Shown here: positions 9,676-22,430 of the stretch, one piece after another
Layout of the letters: each line of letters starts with the position of its first letter
Numbering within the stretch: position 1 is the stretch's first letter
Source of the DNA: Thinopyrum elongatum
Lineage: Eukaryota; Streptophyta; Magnoliopsida; Poales; Poaceae
Reading direction: 5' to 3'
Length of the DNA stretch: 64,000 nt
Assembly: GCA_011799875.1 (NCBI GenBank)
Contig: CM022298.1
Location: 265,353,757 to 265,417,756 of the forward strand
The notes under the pieces: generated by a model
Databases searched by the model: none
Told to the model about the DNA's origin: nothing
The model's input: the letters and a program-made list of their open reading frames with translations, nothing else
Program-made: the position numbers and the translations under genes

Positions 9676-10545
9676 TGTCGGTGTTTTGGGAACCAGGGTA
9701 CCCAGACTTGCCTGCCTGCGGCCCACGGCGTGGCTCCTTCGACGGCCTGGTATGGCCCATCTGCAAGACTACCAAGACAAGACCCTCGCAAGGGCCCCCT
9801 GGCCTCGCAAGGCAGACGACACCAAGACCTCTAGAGGATCGGCCTCCTTAGGCGACCTCCCGAGGAGCGGAGATTTCTATGCAGGTACCCAGCCTCCCGA
9901 GGCTGCGATGACATGAGCCATGACGACCAAGGACAGGCGGGCGCTAGCGGGCGCAGAGGAGACAGTTTCCCTTTCGGTGCTTAGGGAGCAAAGGCAGATC
10001 TGGGTTCCCAAGGAGCCCTCCAAAGGTTTACATTCCGATGCAACAAGACCAAGACCACGAGCTCGGCAGGATGGATGTCATCGCCGAGCCCACTGCTCCA
10101 TCATGACCAGAAGCTTTGCAGGAGAAGACCACCTTTTGTCAGGATAGGGTGTACCTCTTGTCCCCTTTCAAATTGGTCATTGTGGTATCCCTTCCCCCCT
10201 AAGTTTCCAGGGAAGAGGACTGAGGCCACTATAAATATAGGTTAGCCACCACCGTAGAAGGGGTCGACTCATTCTCAACCCCGAACCCTCGGGAGGTAGC
10301 TCATCCACTATACTAGTTCATCCTCAACGTCCTCATGAGGCCAATCCACCACAAAGCAGGAGTAGGTTTTACACCGCAAGGTGGCCCAAACCTGGGTAAA
10401 CTGCCGTGTTCATCTTCTTCCCCACTCACACGAATTCGGCTAGGCTAGGCTATAGGGCGACGAGCTCGAGGCTTGAGAGGTTTTGATCTTCGCACACGCC
10501 ATAGAGTTCGAACCTTCTTGGGTCTGCGGAGCCTTGAATCTGACA
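9676..10545 (+). mobile_element. Tat-family LTR (870 bp), right end of the array
   Basis: Begins TGTCGG and ends CTGACA, and aligns end to end with 5597-6464. A TATA box (TATAAAT) lies at 10230-10236. The sequence after it changes at once to AT-rich DNA of another element, so 10545 is the edge of the array. The left end of the host insertion is outside the window, so a target-site duplication cannot be tested. Confidence 0.85.
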
Positions 10546-13332
10546 CTTGTTGGGAGACAACCCAATGTTTTTCTTTTCTGTTTTTATGTGTTCACACCAT
10601 TATACTCCTATTATGATTGTGTTTTAGTGTTTTAATTAGTGTTTGTGCCAAGTAAGACCTTCGGGATGATTTGGAAGATTGTTGATTTGATTCTTAGAAA
10701 AAACAGAAACTTTTGCATCCAGTAGCAGAATTGTTAAAATTTGCTGGAACATGAAAAATTTCTGATTTTTTACGCAAGATTAATATACAGATTGCCTACA
10801 TCAAACTAATATTTCATAACTTTTGGAGTTACAGAAGTATGAGCTTAATTCAGGTTTCTACAAACTGTTCTGTTTTTGACAGATTCTATGTTCATTGTGT
10901 TGATCGCTTGTTTTGATGAATCTATGGATTGTATCAGGGGGTATGAACCATGGTGAAGTTAGAATACAGTATATATATTGCAAATATAAAATTGGAATGA
11001 TTTTACAACAGTACATAGAAGTGCAGATTTGTTTTTTATACTAATGGATCTCATGAGTTTTCTGTTGTGAAGTTTTAAAGTTTTGAGTGAAGTTTTGATG
11101 TGGTAAGGAATAAGGAGTGGCAAGAGCCTAAGCTTGGGGATGACCATGGCACCCCAAGGTAATATTCAAGGATAACCAAGCGTCTAAGCTTGGGGATGCC
11201 CCAGATGGCATCCCCTCTTTCGTCTACAATCTATCGGTAAATTACTTGAGGCTATATTTTTGTTCACTACATGATATGTGTTTTGCTTGGAGCGTCATGT
11301 ATTATATGAGTCTTTGCTTTATTTGCTTTTTAGTTTCCCACAATCATCCTTCCTGGACACACCTTTTTGAGAGGGACACACATTAATCGTGTATTTGTTA
11401 GAATACTCTATGTGCTTCATTTATATATTTTGAGCTAGGTAGTTGCTCTAGTGCTTCACTTATATCTTTTAGATCACGGTGGTGGTTATATTTTAAAGAA
11501 ATTTATGAACTCTCATGCTCCACTTATATTATTTTGAGAGTCTTGTAAATAGTATGGCAATTTGCTTAGGTTATGAATTTAGTCGTAATATGATGGGTAT
11601 TCAAGAGGGATATAATAAAAACATTCATGAAGATCATTGAATATATGAGAAGTTTGATTCATTGCATTTGTTTTGAGATATAAAGATGGTGATATTAGAG
11701 TCATGCTAGTGAGTAATTGTGGTTTAGTAAGAATATTTGTATTAAGGTTTCTGATTCCTGAAACATGCACGTATGGTCTCTCGTTATGCTATGAAATTGG
11801 AGCATGATTTATTATTGATTGTCTTCCTTATGAGTGGCTGTCGGGGACGAGCGATGGTCTTCTCCTACCAATCCATCCCCATACAAGCATGCGTAGTAGT
11901 ACTTTGCTTCGAGGGCTAATAAACTTTTGCAATAAGTATGTGAGTTCTTTATGACTAATGTGAGTCCATGGATTATGCACACTCTCACCTTTCCGCATTT
12001 TGCTAGCCTCTTCGGTACCGTGCATTTCCCTTCTCACCTTGAGTTGTGGTGCAAACTTCGCCAGTGCATCCAAACCCCGTGATAAAATACGCTTTTTCAC
12101 ACATAAGCCTCCTTATATCTTCCTCCAAACAGCAACCATAACTACCTATTATGGCATTTCCATAGCCATTCCAAGATATATTGCCATGCAACTTCCACCA
12201 TTCCGTTTTATTATGACACATATCATCATTGTCATATTGCTTTGCATGATCATATAGTTGACATAGTATTTGTGGCTTGGCCACCGTTCATATTTTTATA
12301 CATGTCAAGCTAGATCATTGCACATCCCGGTACACCGCCGGAGGCATTCATATAGTCTTATTTTTGTTCTAGTATTGAGTTGTATTCTTGAGTTGTAAGT
12401 AAATAAAGGTGTGATGATCATCATTATTAGAGCATTGTCCCATGTGAGGAAAGGATGATGGAGACTATGATTCCCCCACAAGTCGTGATGAGACTTCGGA
12501 CGAAAATAAAAAGAAAAAAGAAAAAAGAAAAGAGAAAAAAGAGAGGCCAAAAAGAGCACAAAAAAAGAGAGAAGGGACAATGCTACTATCCTTTTCCACA
12601 CTTGTGCTTCAAAGTAGCACCATGTTCTCCATGACAGAGAGTCTCCTATTTTGTCACTTTCATATATTACTAGTGGGAATTTTTCATTATAAAACTTGGC
12701 TTGTATATTCGAATGATGGGCTTCCTAAAATGCCCGAGGTCTTCATGAGCAAGCAAGTTGGATACACACCCACTTAGTTTTCTTTTGAGCTTTCATACAC
12801 TTATAGCTCTAGTGCATCCATTGCATGGCAATCCCTACTCCTTGCATTGATATCAATTGATGGGCATCTCCATAGCCCATTGATTAGCATTGTCAATGTG
12901 AGACTTTCTTCCTTTTTGTCTTCTCCACACAACCTCCAACATCATACTCTATTCCACCCATAGTGCATGAGAGTTGAAAAAGCTAAAGCGCATTAAAAAG
13001 TATGAACCAATTGCTTGGCTTGTCATTGGGGTTGTGCATGATAAATACTTTGTGTTAAGAAGATGGAGCATGACAAGACTATATGATTTTGTAGGGATAA
13101 CTTTCTTTAGCCATGATATTTTGAAAAGACATGATTGCTTTTTACTATGCTTGAAGTATTACTGTTTTTTATGTCAATATTAAACTTTTGTTTTGAATCT
13201 AACGGGACTGAATATTCATTCCACATAAATAAAGATTACATGATGAACATGTTAGGTAGCATTCCACATAAAAAATTCTATTTTTATCATTTACCTACTC
13301 GAGGACGAGCAGGAATTAAGCTTGGGGATGCT
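10546..13332 (+). mobile_element. 3' internal region of an older Gypsy element (post-pol noncoding part)
   Basis: AT-rich, without a coherent frame. It shows landmarks I associate with a very common Triticeae non-chromodomain Gypsy group (Sabrina/WHAM/Fatima type; the exact family cannot be fixed here): a GGGAGACAACCCAA start, two GCCTAAGCTTGGGGATG-like blocks near 11130 and 11190, an A/G-rich tract at 12495-12570, and CGAGGACGAGCAGG just before the LTR. Everything upstream (pol and gag) is missing or lies left of the Tat array, which appears inserted here. No gene is seen. Confidence 0.6.
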
Positions 13333-14894
13333 TGATACGTCTCCAACGTATCTATTATTTTTTATTGTTCCATGCTATTATATTATAAATATTGGATGTT
13401 CTATATGCATTATTATGATATTTTATATCATTTTTTGGGACTAACCTATTAATCTAGTGCCTAGTGCTAGTTGATGTTTTTCCTTGTTTTTGTCTTTACA
13501 GAAAATCAATACCAAACGGAACAAAACTTTTTGATGATTTTTCTTGGGCCACAAGACACCCTAGAAGCTTCGGGAGGAGGCCAGAAGAGCCACGAGGTGG
13601 CCACAAGCTCAAGGGGTGCGTCCCGGGGGGGCGCCCCAAGCTTGTGGCTCCCCTGTGGCACTTCCAACCCTAATTTTTCTTCTATAAATACCCAAATATT
13701 CCCTGTAGACCAGAGGGCACACGAAAAATACTTTTCCACCACCACAAGATTCTATCTTTGTGAGATCCCATCTGGGGACCTTGTTCGGTACTCCGCCGGA
13801 GGGGGGTTCGATCACGGAGAGCTTCTACATCCACCATGCTGCCCTTTCGATGATGTGTGATTAGTTTACCACATACCTATGGGTCCATAGCTAGTAGCTA
13901 GATGGCTTCTTCTCTCTCTTTGATCTTCAATACAATGTTCTCCTCGATGTTCTTGGAGATCAATTCGATGTAATCTTCTGTTGCGGTGCCTTTGTTGAGA
14001 TTCGATGAATTGTGGGTTTATGATCAGATTATCTATGAATATTATTTGATTCCTCTCTAAACTCTTTTATGCATGATTTATATAGCTTTGTATTTCTCTC
14101 CAATCTATTGATTTGGTTTGGCCAACTAGACTGATTTTTCTTGCAATGGGAGAGGTGCTTTGTAATGGGTTCAATCTTGCGGTGCTCAATCCAAGTGACA
14201 AAAAGGGACATGACACGCATTTGTATTGTTGCCATTAAGGATAAAAAGATGAGGTTTGTTGATATTGATTGGATCCGTCCCTCTACATCATGTCATCTTG
14301 CTTAAGGCATTACTCCATTCTTGTTAACTTAATACACTAGATGCATGCTGGATAGCGGTCGATGTGTGGAGTAATAGTAGTAGATGCATGCGGGAGTCGG
14401 TCTACTTGTCACAGACGTGATGCCTATATACATGATCATTGCCTTAGATATTGTCATAACTATGCGCTTTTCTATCAATTGCTCAACAGTAATTTGTTTA
14501 CCAACCGTATGCTTTCTTTCAAGAGAGAAGCCTATAGTGAAAACTATGGCCCCCGGGTCTATCTTTTATCATATTATTTTCAGATCTATAAAATCAAAAA
14601 CACAAAAATACCTTGCTGAAATGTATTTACTTTTATTTTGCACTTTTACTTGTCTTTTATATCTATCACTATCAGATCTCATCCTTGCAAGTAACTGTGA
14701 AGGGATTGACAACCCCTTTATCGCGTTGGGTGCAAGTATTTGTTTGTTTGTGTAGGTGCAACTATTGGAGACTTGTGTGTTCCTCCTATTGGATTGATAC
14801 CTTGGTTGTCAACTGAGGGAAATAATTATCTCTACTTTGCTGCATCACCCTTTCCTCTTCAAGGGAAAAACCAACGCAAGCTCAAGAAGTAGCA
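13333..14894 (+). mobile_element. 3' LTR (about 1.56 kb) of the older Gypsy element
   Basis: Starts TGATACGTCTCCAACGTATC directly after a polypurine-like GCTTGGGGATGC, and ends CAAGAAGTAGCA, giving TG...CA. A TATA-like CTATAAATACCC lies near 13682, at a normal promoter position. The reading frames inside look accidental. The partner 5' LTR is not in the window. Confidence 0.7.
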
Positions 14895-15272
14895 AGCTCC
14901 GTTGTGGTTCACATTTAACAGGAAAGGTGTTTCACCTGGATGAGTAGGTGCTCCATGAACGGAAAGCATCTAAGGAATCCAACAACTTGATCTAGATTGT
15001 GGCTATTATGTTTTATTACCAAGAAGTTAGCTGTGCAGAGACTGGATCAAGGTTGTGAGAATCATTTTTTGGATGACAGTGGCAAAGAGCGACATCGTAC
15101 ACCTTCAAAATTGAGCTCATTGAGCTGGTCTAGAGCGGGGAATAAGAACCACTCGTCGATCTTGGCTTGGACCTTGCAGTTTGTACTGAACATGCGGATG
15201 CAAGGATCTTGGGGACTGTGACCATGTGTTTGCAATCCCCATCGTAGAGGCAGCTGTCGACGGTGAGGTTGA
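14895..15272 (-). pseudogene. F-box/LRR (FBD-type) protein gene fragment
   Basis: On the minus strand, about 15108-15176 encodes QAKIDEWFLFPALDQLNEL, a signature of the LRR/FBD region of grass F-box proteins, which act as substrate receptors of SCF ubiquitin ligases. Just upstream, in another frame, is a typical lead-in: a Val/Asp stretch, then CLYDGD and VPKILAS. One frame change separates the two parts, and stops follow near 15060. The fragment is bounded by a Gypsy LTR on one side and by the Tekay insertion on the other. It is a relic or a captured piece, not a working gene. Confidence 0.5.
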
Positions 15273-15277
15273 GGGGT
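15273..15277. repeat. Target-site duplication GGGGT, left copy
   Basis: GGGGT directly precedes the left LTR (15278) and recurs directly after the right LTR (30829-30833). A perfect 5-bp duplication is the normal mark of Gypsy integration. Confidence 0.85.
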
Positions 15278-18200
15278 TGTAAGACCCCATATGTAAAACT
15301 TCCCTTTTGGGCATTATATCCAACTTGATCCTCATCTAATTCAATGTGGGTTTTCTTCATTTGTGGCTTCATTTGTTTTTGTTGTTGTTTTATTTATTGC
15401 TTTGCTATGCCTTCATCTTGTTGCATTGTCATAACATGTTGCTTAATGCTTGGCTAGGCCTTGTTGTGTTGTGCATGGTGGTTTTCACCTCATCATGTCA
15501 AGTGCATCATCATGTCATGGCATCTTCATCGCTATTCCCCCTCATCTCTCCACCTCTTCATTTTCTTTTTTTGGCAAGCAACATTATTTGGCTTCAAATA
15601 ATGTTCAACTTATCCTCAATATTCCATCACCATGTCCTAAACCTCTCTGCCAAATTTCATGCAATTTGGAGTTGTTTTGGTTAGGTTCAAAAAAACCACA
15701 GGTTTGTATTATATTCAAACTTGTTTTATTTTTCTACCTCTAAAAATGCCCAAACCAATTTATTCAAATAGGGCATAATTCCAGGATCATGGGGATATTT
15801 TCATATTCCCCAAATTCCTCTCCTAGGTCCCTGGCCTTTTCATTTTGTCTTCTGTTTGAGGAAAATGATAAAAGAAAAGAGCAGCAGCAGCAGCAACCCA
15901 CCTGGGCCTCGGCCACCAGGCGCCCAGCTGGCCCCGCGCGCCAGCCAGCCCACAGCCCAGGCACATGACCCTCCCTCTCTTTCTCACCCACGCACCCACT
16001 CACCCCCTGCTAGCGCTTGTCCGCATGGCACAGCCGGGCCCGCCCGTCAACGTCTACGAGCGAGCCCGCACCCACCTTTTCGTCCTCCTCTCGCCATCGC
16101 CATGGGGACCGCGCGGCCGAGAGCACGTGAGCTCGCCCTGCTCACCCCAAGTCCCCTTTTAAACCCTCTCTGTGTCCACCGAACCCCTAGGGTTTCGCTC
16201 TTCCCTCCTCTGCCGCCGCCAGGAGCGTAGAGCCACCAGATCCGCCGCTACCGCCGAGTCCGAGCGCATCCAGGAGCACGTGTTCATCGCCGGCGTGCCC
16301 GACGTCGACCTCCGCCTCTCTAGCCTTGTCCATCTTATTCCCCGACATCGACTACGTCCCCGTCGTCGACTACGTGGAGCCAAGGACCTCCTCCGTGCCG
16401 CCTTTTTCCTCATCTTCAACTCCGGCCACCGTACCTGTTCGATCGCCGCCGTCGCCGTCTCCGTCCACTTCTCGCCAAGCCAAGCACACCATCATGTTCT
16501 TGGTGAGCTAACGCACCTCCCCATCCCCTTTTCCCTCTCGTTAGCGTGCTCTGTTGTAGATTGCCACGAGCACCCGAACGCGCCGCCGTCATACCTCGTC
16601 GCTGACGAGTGCGCCGACCATCGTAGCCCTCCTGCTCGTGTCCGTCGTATTCGCTGTGCCGCATAGCATCGACCAGTGCGTCTAGCTCCTCGCCTGACCC
16701 GCCACTTCGTCGCGCTCAACCCCGTCGACGCACCTCTGTAGCTCATCTCCGGCATCGATTCCGTCATCGCCCGGTGCAACTAGTGGCACCCGTGTGTGCG
16801 GGATTCCCAGGCGAACCCGTAGCACCCCTCCGCCGCGTCCCTGGGCCACCGGAGACCACTCCGGCGAGGTCCTCCGCCGTGCGTGTCGTCACCGTCGCTC
16901 CCCTGTTTCCTCTGCCCTGCCGCGTGTCACTGCCAAGTGGGGTCCAGTGGGACCCACACGTCAGCCTAAGAGGGGACCAGGGCCCACCTGTCATCCCCTC
17001 TTTCTTTTCTCCTTTTTCTTTCTTTTATTTATTCCCAGCGAATATTCCATTTCAGGAAAGTGGCATCTTTCCAATTCTGGCCGTGTCCAAATCTGGACAT
17101 TCCAGATCAGGACATTTCCTTTTCTGTCTATTTCCAATTTAGGCAGTATTTGACTTAATGCACTTGTGAGCATTTTTCCATAGCAACCCCCACATATTAT
17201 ATATGTTTTTGGGCTAGAAAAATCCAATGAATCCATTGCTGGCATCCATTTCATCATTTGAGCAAGTTCATGCACATGTTATTTATACAGCATATGCCAT
17301 TTTGTCATTTTCATGTGATTTTGTGTGATTTTCATATGAACACTTTCATGACATGGATAGGTGTGCAATCATGCCATCTTGCTACTAGTTTTATTGGCAT
17401 GCCAGGATATGTTTTGTAATGAGTGCCACAAGCTTGCAAACATGCCTACATGAATATGTTTCTGCCATGACCTGCTCATTTTTGCTGTCTGAAATCTGCT
17501 ACATTAACATGCCATGTTTACTTGATGCTACCATCAAATCTATGCAAAATATGGAGTTGTTCAGTGATCATGTTTTGAAGACCTTGTTATGCTCTATTCA
17601 TCCATGCCCCTGTTTGCAATTATACTCTTCTGTAGCTTGTTCTTTTCATGCTCTCAATCTTCTTAGTAGCATTCTCTGTCAGCCTGATAACAGTAAGTTT
17701 GTTTTTGTAAAATGCATAGTTAATGTTTTGTGCACCCTATGAGCTTATGAGTAGTGCATTTGTAGAGGGTCATGTCCTCTACATGCTCATGCCTTTGGTG
17801 TAAATTAATAAAATGCTATGCCAGCTGTTGGGTGTCTCTCAAGTGAGCAACCTGATGTTATTTTCAGCATGCCCAGATTTCTCAGTCTGAGAAACCTATT
17901 TTATTATCTTAGCTTCTTGTCTTGTTGGTTGCCATGAATATATTGCTAATATGCCCATGCCATGTAATGTGGTTACTTGCCCATGTTGTATACTAGCATG
18001 TCATACTCCTGTTTGCTATAATATGTTCCTGTAGCATATAGTTTACTAGTCCTAAACTTTGCCAGATGAATCTGTTTTGCCATGTTCAGTAAATTTCAGT
18101 GTATGTAAAACTGTTATCATTTGCCATTTTGCCTTGCTGTTTTAAACATGTTCTAGTGAGTTTTAGCAGTAGCTCAGTAAACATATTTTGTAGTGTTTGT

Positions 18201-18594
18201 CTTGTACTTCACTGCCATGCCATTTGTTTTCATGTTAAAGCCCTATTGCATATTCATGTGATGCATCCAAGAGGTCAGGTTGCTGTTTCCAACAAATTGC
18301 ATTGCATTTTGTTTTGCTTGTCATTTGCAAAACGTGCATCCGTTTCCGGTGATCTTTATATCGATTTCTGCCAATATCGTCACATCTTTCCAGTGGCATG
18401 CTTGTCTCAAAAAGATTCTGCACATATCCAAGTTGTCTTCATCATTTCATTCCCGTTGACGTATCCCTCCTTCCGATAGAACCGTAGCCCCGTGCGTAAC
18501 GTTCTTCACATGCATTCAGGTTAGACTTGCATGAAGCATATGTTCATTGCCATGCCTTATTGTTTATTGTATGCTTGTGCTTTCTTGTGGGTAG

Positions 18595-18683
18595 TTCCGG
18601 GAGACGAGTTCGAGTCTGAGGACCCTATCGAGTACGTTCACGAGGAGCAAGGTTTCGATACCACTGAGGACTATCCAGGCAAG
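18595..18683 (+). other. LTR-borne acidic mini-ORF, exon-like piece A (left LTR)
   Basis: After a TTCTTGTGGGTAG acceptor-like sequence, an open acidic stretch reads PGDEFESEDPIEYVHEEQ and then GFDTTEDYPG. The right LTR has the same frame with almost the same residues (29145-29233). A second acidic piece ending in a stop lies 1.2 kb downstream after another acceptor-like CTGCAG. I infer a small spliced product; the donor after piece A is not a clear GT. Confidence 0.38.
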
Positions 18684-19911
18684 ATGATCATTACCCCCGA
18701 TATCACTACTATCTTTGCTTGCTAGTTTTACATTGCTATCGCTATGTCGCGCTACCTACCACTAGTTATATATAGCCTCCTAAATTGCCATGAAAAGCCT
18801 CTAACCCACCTTCCTAGCAAACCGTCATGTGGCTATGTTACCGCTTGCTCAGCCCGCTTATAGCGTTGCTAGTTGCAGGTGCTTTGCATGTTGTTCCATG
18901 TTGGGACATGCATATCTTGGGATATCACAATATCTTTATTTAATTAATGTATCTATATACTCGGTAAAGGGTGGAAGGCTTGGCCTTTTGCTCAGTGTTT
19001 TGTTCCACTCTTGCCGCCTTAGTTTTTGTCATACCGGTGTTATGTTCCTTCAATTTTGCGTTCCTAACGCGGTCGGGATTTATGGGCCCCCCTTGTTTCT
19101 TCGTTTAAAGTAAAGCTTTCCTGAGGAGATCCAACATTGGTTTTACCTTTTGCTTAATAACAATTAAAACTTGTATAGGGAGTAATTAACCTGAGGATTC
19201 TTAATCAACCCCGGGCCAGTGCTCGACATGAGTGTTGGTCCACCTACCTAGCAGTCGGCGGTGCCGCCTTGGGGCAACTCGATGGTATTCGGCTATAGTC
19301 CACTTCGCATAGACGGATGAGTCCGTAGATAGAGAGCACGTGGCTCTGGACACGGATCTGACTCACCGGGAGATCTCCTTGGGATAGTTTTCCTTTCTTC
19401 GAAGAGCTTGTGCACCGGGATTCCGAAGTTACTTGGATTGTCCCGAGATGGAGGATTGTCTCTGCGGATGGTGAGAGCTTATCATGGGCTAAGTTGGGAC
19501 ACCCCTACAGGGTTTAAACTTTCGAAAGCCGTGCCCGTGATTATGTGGTAGATGGGAGTTTTTCATATCTGGTTGTAGTGAACTTGAAACAAACTCATTA
19601 AAACACATCAACCGCGTGTGTAACCGTGATTATCTCTTTTCGATGAAATTCGGGAAGAGAACACGGTGGGGTTATGTTTGAACGTAAGTAGTTCAGGATC
19701 ACTTCATGATCACTACTAGTTTGCGACCATTGCGTAGTTTCTCATCTTATTCATGTATTCATAAGTTAGCCACCAAACATATGCTTAGTGCTTGCTGCAA
19801 CTTCACCACTTAACCATGCCATGCCTACTTAAGCTTGAATAGTCTTGACACCGTGGGTAATATGATTGCTGAGTCCCCGTGGCTCATAGTATACTACAAC
19901 AACAGCTGCAG

Positions 19912-20009
19912 GTACCATTGAGACAGATGTAGGAGATGCCACTGAGCTCCAGTGGAAGTTTGATGAAGATCGTGGGCGTTTCTATGTTACCTATCCGGAC
20001 GATCAGTAG
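19912..20009 (+). other. LTR-borne acidic mini-ORF, exon-like piece B (left LTR)
   Basis: Follows CAACAACAGCTGCAG and encodes an acidic/aromatic stretch: TIETDVGDATELQWKFDEDR, then FYVTYPDDQ, ending at TAG 20007-20009. The right LTR keeps the frame (30460-30557) with Ala for Val and Glu for Lys. It has the look of a terminal exon. The function is unknown. Confidence 0.38.
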
Positions 20010-20284
20010 AGGACCTAGTCGGAGTATCCGGGGATAGTAGCAGGGTGGTGTTTTCTTTTTTATCTAGTCCGTAGTCGGACTCTACTATATGTATGGATGA
20101 TTGTATGATGATAGTCATATTTATGCTATTCTGGGGCAAGTGTTGCCTGGATCTCGTATTCTATCTACTCACTTGGTTGTATGTATTTGTATGCCACCTT
20201 GCTACGCGCTCGAAATGCGATTGTGCCCCTAATCATGAGTTCATCACGTGGTTGGGATAGAATCACATCTTGGGCGTTACAAGT

Positions 20285-20298
20285 TGGTATTCAGAGCC
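20285..20298 (+). other. Primer binding site (initiator Met tRNA)
   Basis: TGGTATTCAGAGCC sits 3 bp after the left LTR. The standard plant site complementary to initiator Met tRNA is TGGTATCAGAGC, so there is one extra T. Confidence 0.75.
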
Positions 20299-21356
20299 AT
20301 ACAGACTATAGGAGCCTTTGTTTGATCGAACCGCTGATGAGTCAAGAAGAAAACTGTTTTGAGTCTTATTTATATCGGAGAGTAGAAATTCTTTTTACTC
20401 CTTATCCCCTTCATCGCTCTGGTGAGGACTCGTGACGTAGGTGTTTTCCCACTCTTCTATCCTTTTTCACTCAAATTTTTTTAGGATCACGCGGGTATTG
20501 TGGAATCGTTCCGATATCATTGTGACGGGGATTCTATCTTGGTGCCTCCTGACATTTAGGGGTTGTGGCAGTGTCCCGGGGAGTCGAGCTCCAAGGTGTT
20601 TTTGTCACAGTGTTTATCATTTCAGTTCCGGAATACCAGAGGATGCCGACATCGAAAGCGCTTCTATGCTACTAGCGGTGAGAGTAGTTTAGCGACACCC
20701 ATTACTGGGGAGAGCGACCAGATGTATTGCCACAGTTAGTATAGGGGATGTTCTTTCGAAGGACTGAGGTACACAATTTCCGAGGTTTTCTTGGTTATGT
20801 GTTGATGGATGGATACAGTTGGAGTGTAGGACTTGTTAGTTGTGTGAGATATTTGTGCCTCCCTGTATCCCCAACACCAGATTGCATAACCAGAAAGTTT
20901 CGGGAGTTAATAGGTGGAATTCAAGTAGTACCCAGGAATTCTTTCCGACAAATGTATGAGTTGAGATTGGGGTCCAACGTCTAGTGGTTCGTTTTTCACG
21001 GTCGATTTACAGTGGTCGCGAGGCGTCTTAAAGAATCCTTGGCTATGCCGATTTGGGGATGTCTTGTTTGTCATTCGTGATGTCTGTTGTACGTCGTGCC
21101 CGTGCGGCCTCATCGCGAACACATTGGGCGAAATCTCTGTCATATGTTTGTGTCCAGCTGATACCTTGCTTTGTTAATCCAATCGTTCCAAGTGGCTTCT
21201 CATTCAAATGGTTGTATCATATTAACTTTGGAATGCATTCGTTCAATCTCTCTGTTCGGATGCTCATTGTGAAGACTACATTGTACATGTCTAGCCTTTG
21301 ATTCAGCTTATCTATCATTTTCAATGGTGGTTCTAACGGATGTCATCTTCTTCAGG
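20299..21356. other. Untranslated leader of the Tekay element
   Basis: About 1.06 kb between the PBS and the gag ATG. I see no coherent frame and no foreign insertion. A leader of this length is normal for Tekay elements. Confidence 0.5.
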
Positions 21357-22430
21357 ATGGCTCCCGCAACTCGTCTAAATCCGGACCGTAACGAGGGAGA
21401 GCAGTCAGAACCGGCACCTCCGCCTCCTCCTCCGCCTCCGGAGGCATGGCAAGCTTTGATGGCGGCCACCAATGCCGATACTCAGATGCTGATTTAGCTC
21501 ATGCAAGAGCGCAGCCATGGCAACCAAGGGAATCAAGGCCAAGGGCATTTCAACAATCAGCCTCAGTTTTCTACACTTAGTCAGTTCCTCGCTAATCAGC
21601 CAAAGATGTTCAGCGCTTGTGTTGAGGCCATGGAAGCCGATGGTTGGCTCGTGGACATCAACAAGCATTTGGAGTGCAGCAATGTCAGACCTGAGGACTA
21701 CGTCAAGTTCGCTTCCTTCTAGCTCAAAGACTAGGCAGCTGATTGGTGGCATCAGTACAAAGACTCCAGAGGGGGTCGAGTGATCAGCTGGACCGACTTC
21801 TTCCTAGATTTTCAAGCTCATCATATTCAAGCAAGTGTTACCAAGGGCATGCGTGAGCAATTCCGCAATGTCAAGCAAGGCAACATGTCTGTGTATCAAT
21901 ATAACATCAAGTTTCAGAATCTTACTTGCTATGCAAGGCAAGACATCCAGATGAGAAGAGCATGATCTACTACTTCAGGGGTGGTCTCAGAGAGGACCTT
22001 CAGCTAGCTCTTGTTCTTGTGGAGCCTACTTAGTTCGATCACTTCTATAACTTGGCTCTAAAACAAGAAGCAGCTCAGCTCAAGTGTGAAGCTTCTAAGA
22101 AGAGACTCAGGGATGCAGTCCACTCTTCTTCTTCCTCTCAAGTGGTCTCAAAGCAGCAGAAGTTTTGGCTTCCTCCACCTCCTCCGTTTTGTCCGCCCTA
22201 TCAGCAAAAGCAGTCAGGTGGCCGTGGATCTTCCCACCTACCCAACCCAAGCTATCAGAACAAGTCTCAGTCTCATGCTCCAAAGACAGGCGTCCCTCCT
22301 CCTAGCCCAGCTTCAGAGGTTACTTGCTTTAAATGCGGTCTGAAGGGTCACTATTCCAACAAGTGCTCCAACCAGAGGCGCCTTCCGCCTCCTCCTCCTG
22401 TCAGGTCAGCAAGCAATGCTGTTATCAAGC
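21357..22430 (+). pseudogene. gag: Tekay gag (capsid and nucleocapsid), broken
   Basis: The ATG at 21357 opens MAPATRLNPDR, then a Pro-rich stretch, a retrotransposon-gag capsid region (for example CVEAMEADGWLVDI and TKGMREQF) and a CCHC knuckle ([14 protein letters not shown] at about 22327-22368) that would bind RNA. Stops at 21495, 21720, 21732 and 22031 all sit where relatives would have Gln (CAG). A single-base deletion in the C run near 21947-21949 moves the frame, which then continues without another shift into pol. The length and order are normal for Tekay gag. Confidence 0.88.

Larger units (their letters stand above)
15278..20281 (+). mobile_element. Left LTR (5004 bp) of a complete Tekay-type Gypsy element
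   Basis: Begins TGTAAGACCCC and ends GGGCGTTACA. It matches 25850-30828 almost throughout, with scattered substitutions and small indels. It starts AT-rich, has a GC-rich stretch (about 15880-17000) with a CAGCAG run and an ACCCCTAGGGTTT block typical of a plant 5' leader, and then a long AT-rich part. Near its right end it carries conserved, exon-like coding pieces (18595-18683 and 19912-20009). Very long LTRs are usual in the Tekay/Del lineage. Confidence 0.88.

Noticed and set aside
12495..12570. A/G-rich tract as a polypurine tract
   Set aside because: It is about 760 bp upstream of the LTR; the primer tract should lie directly against the LTR at 13333.
15346..15743. Open frame near the LTR start, repeated at 25932-26255
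   Set aside because: Conservation follows from LTR identity. The predicted peptide is a low-complexity hydrophobic run, and no start or splice context is convincing.
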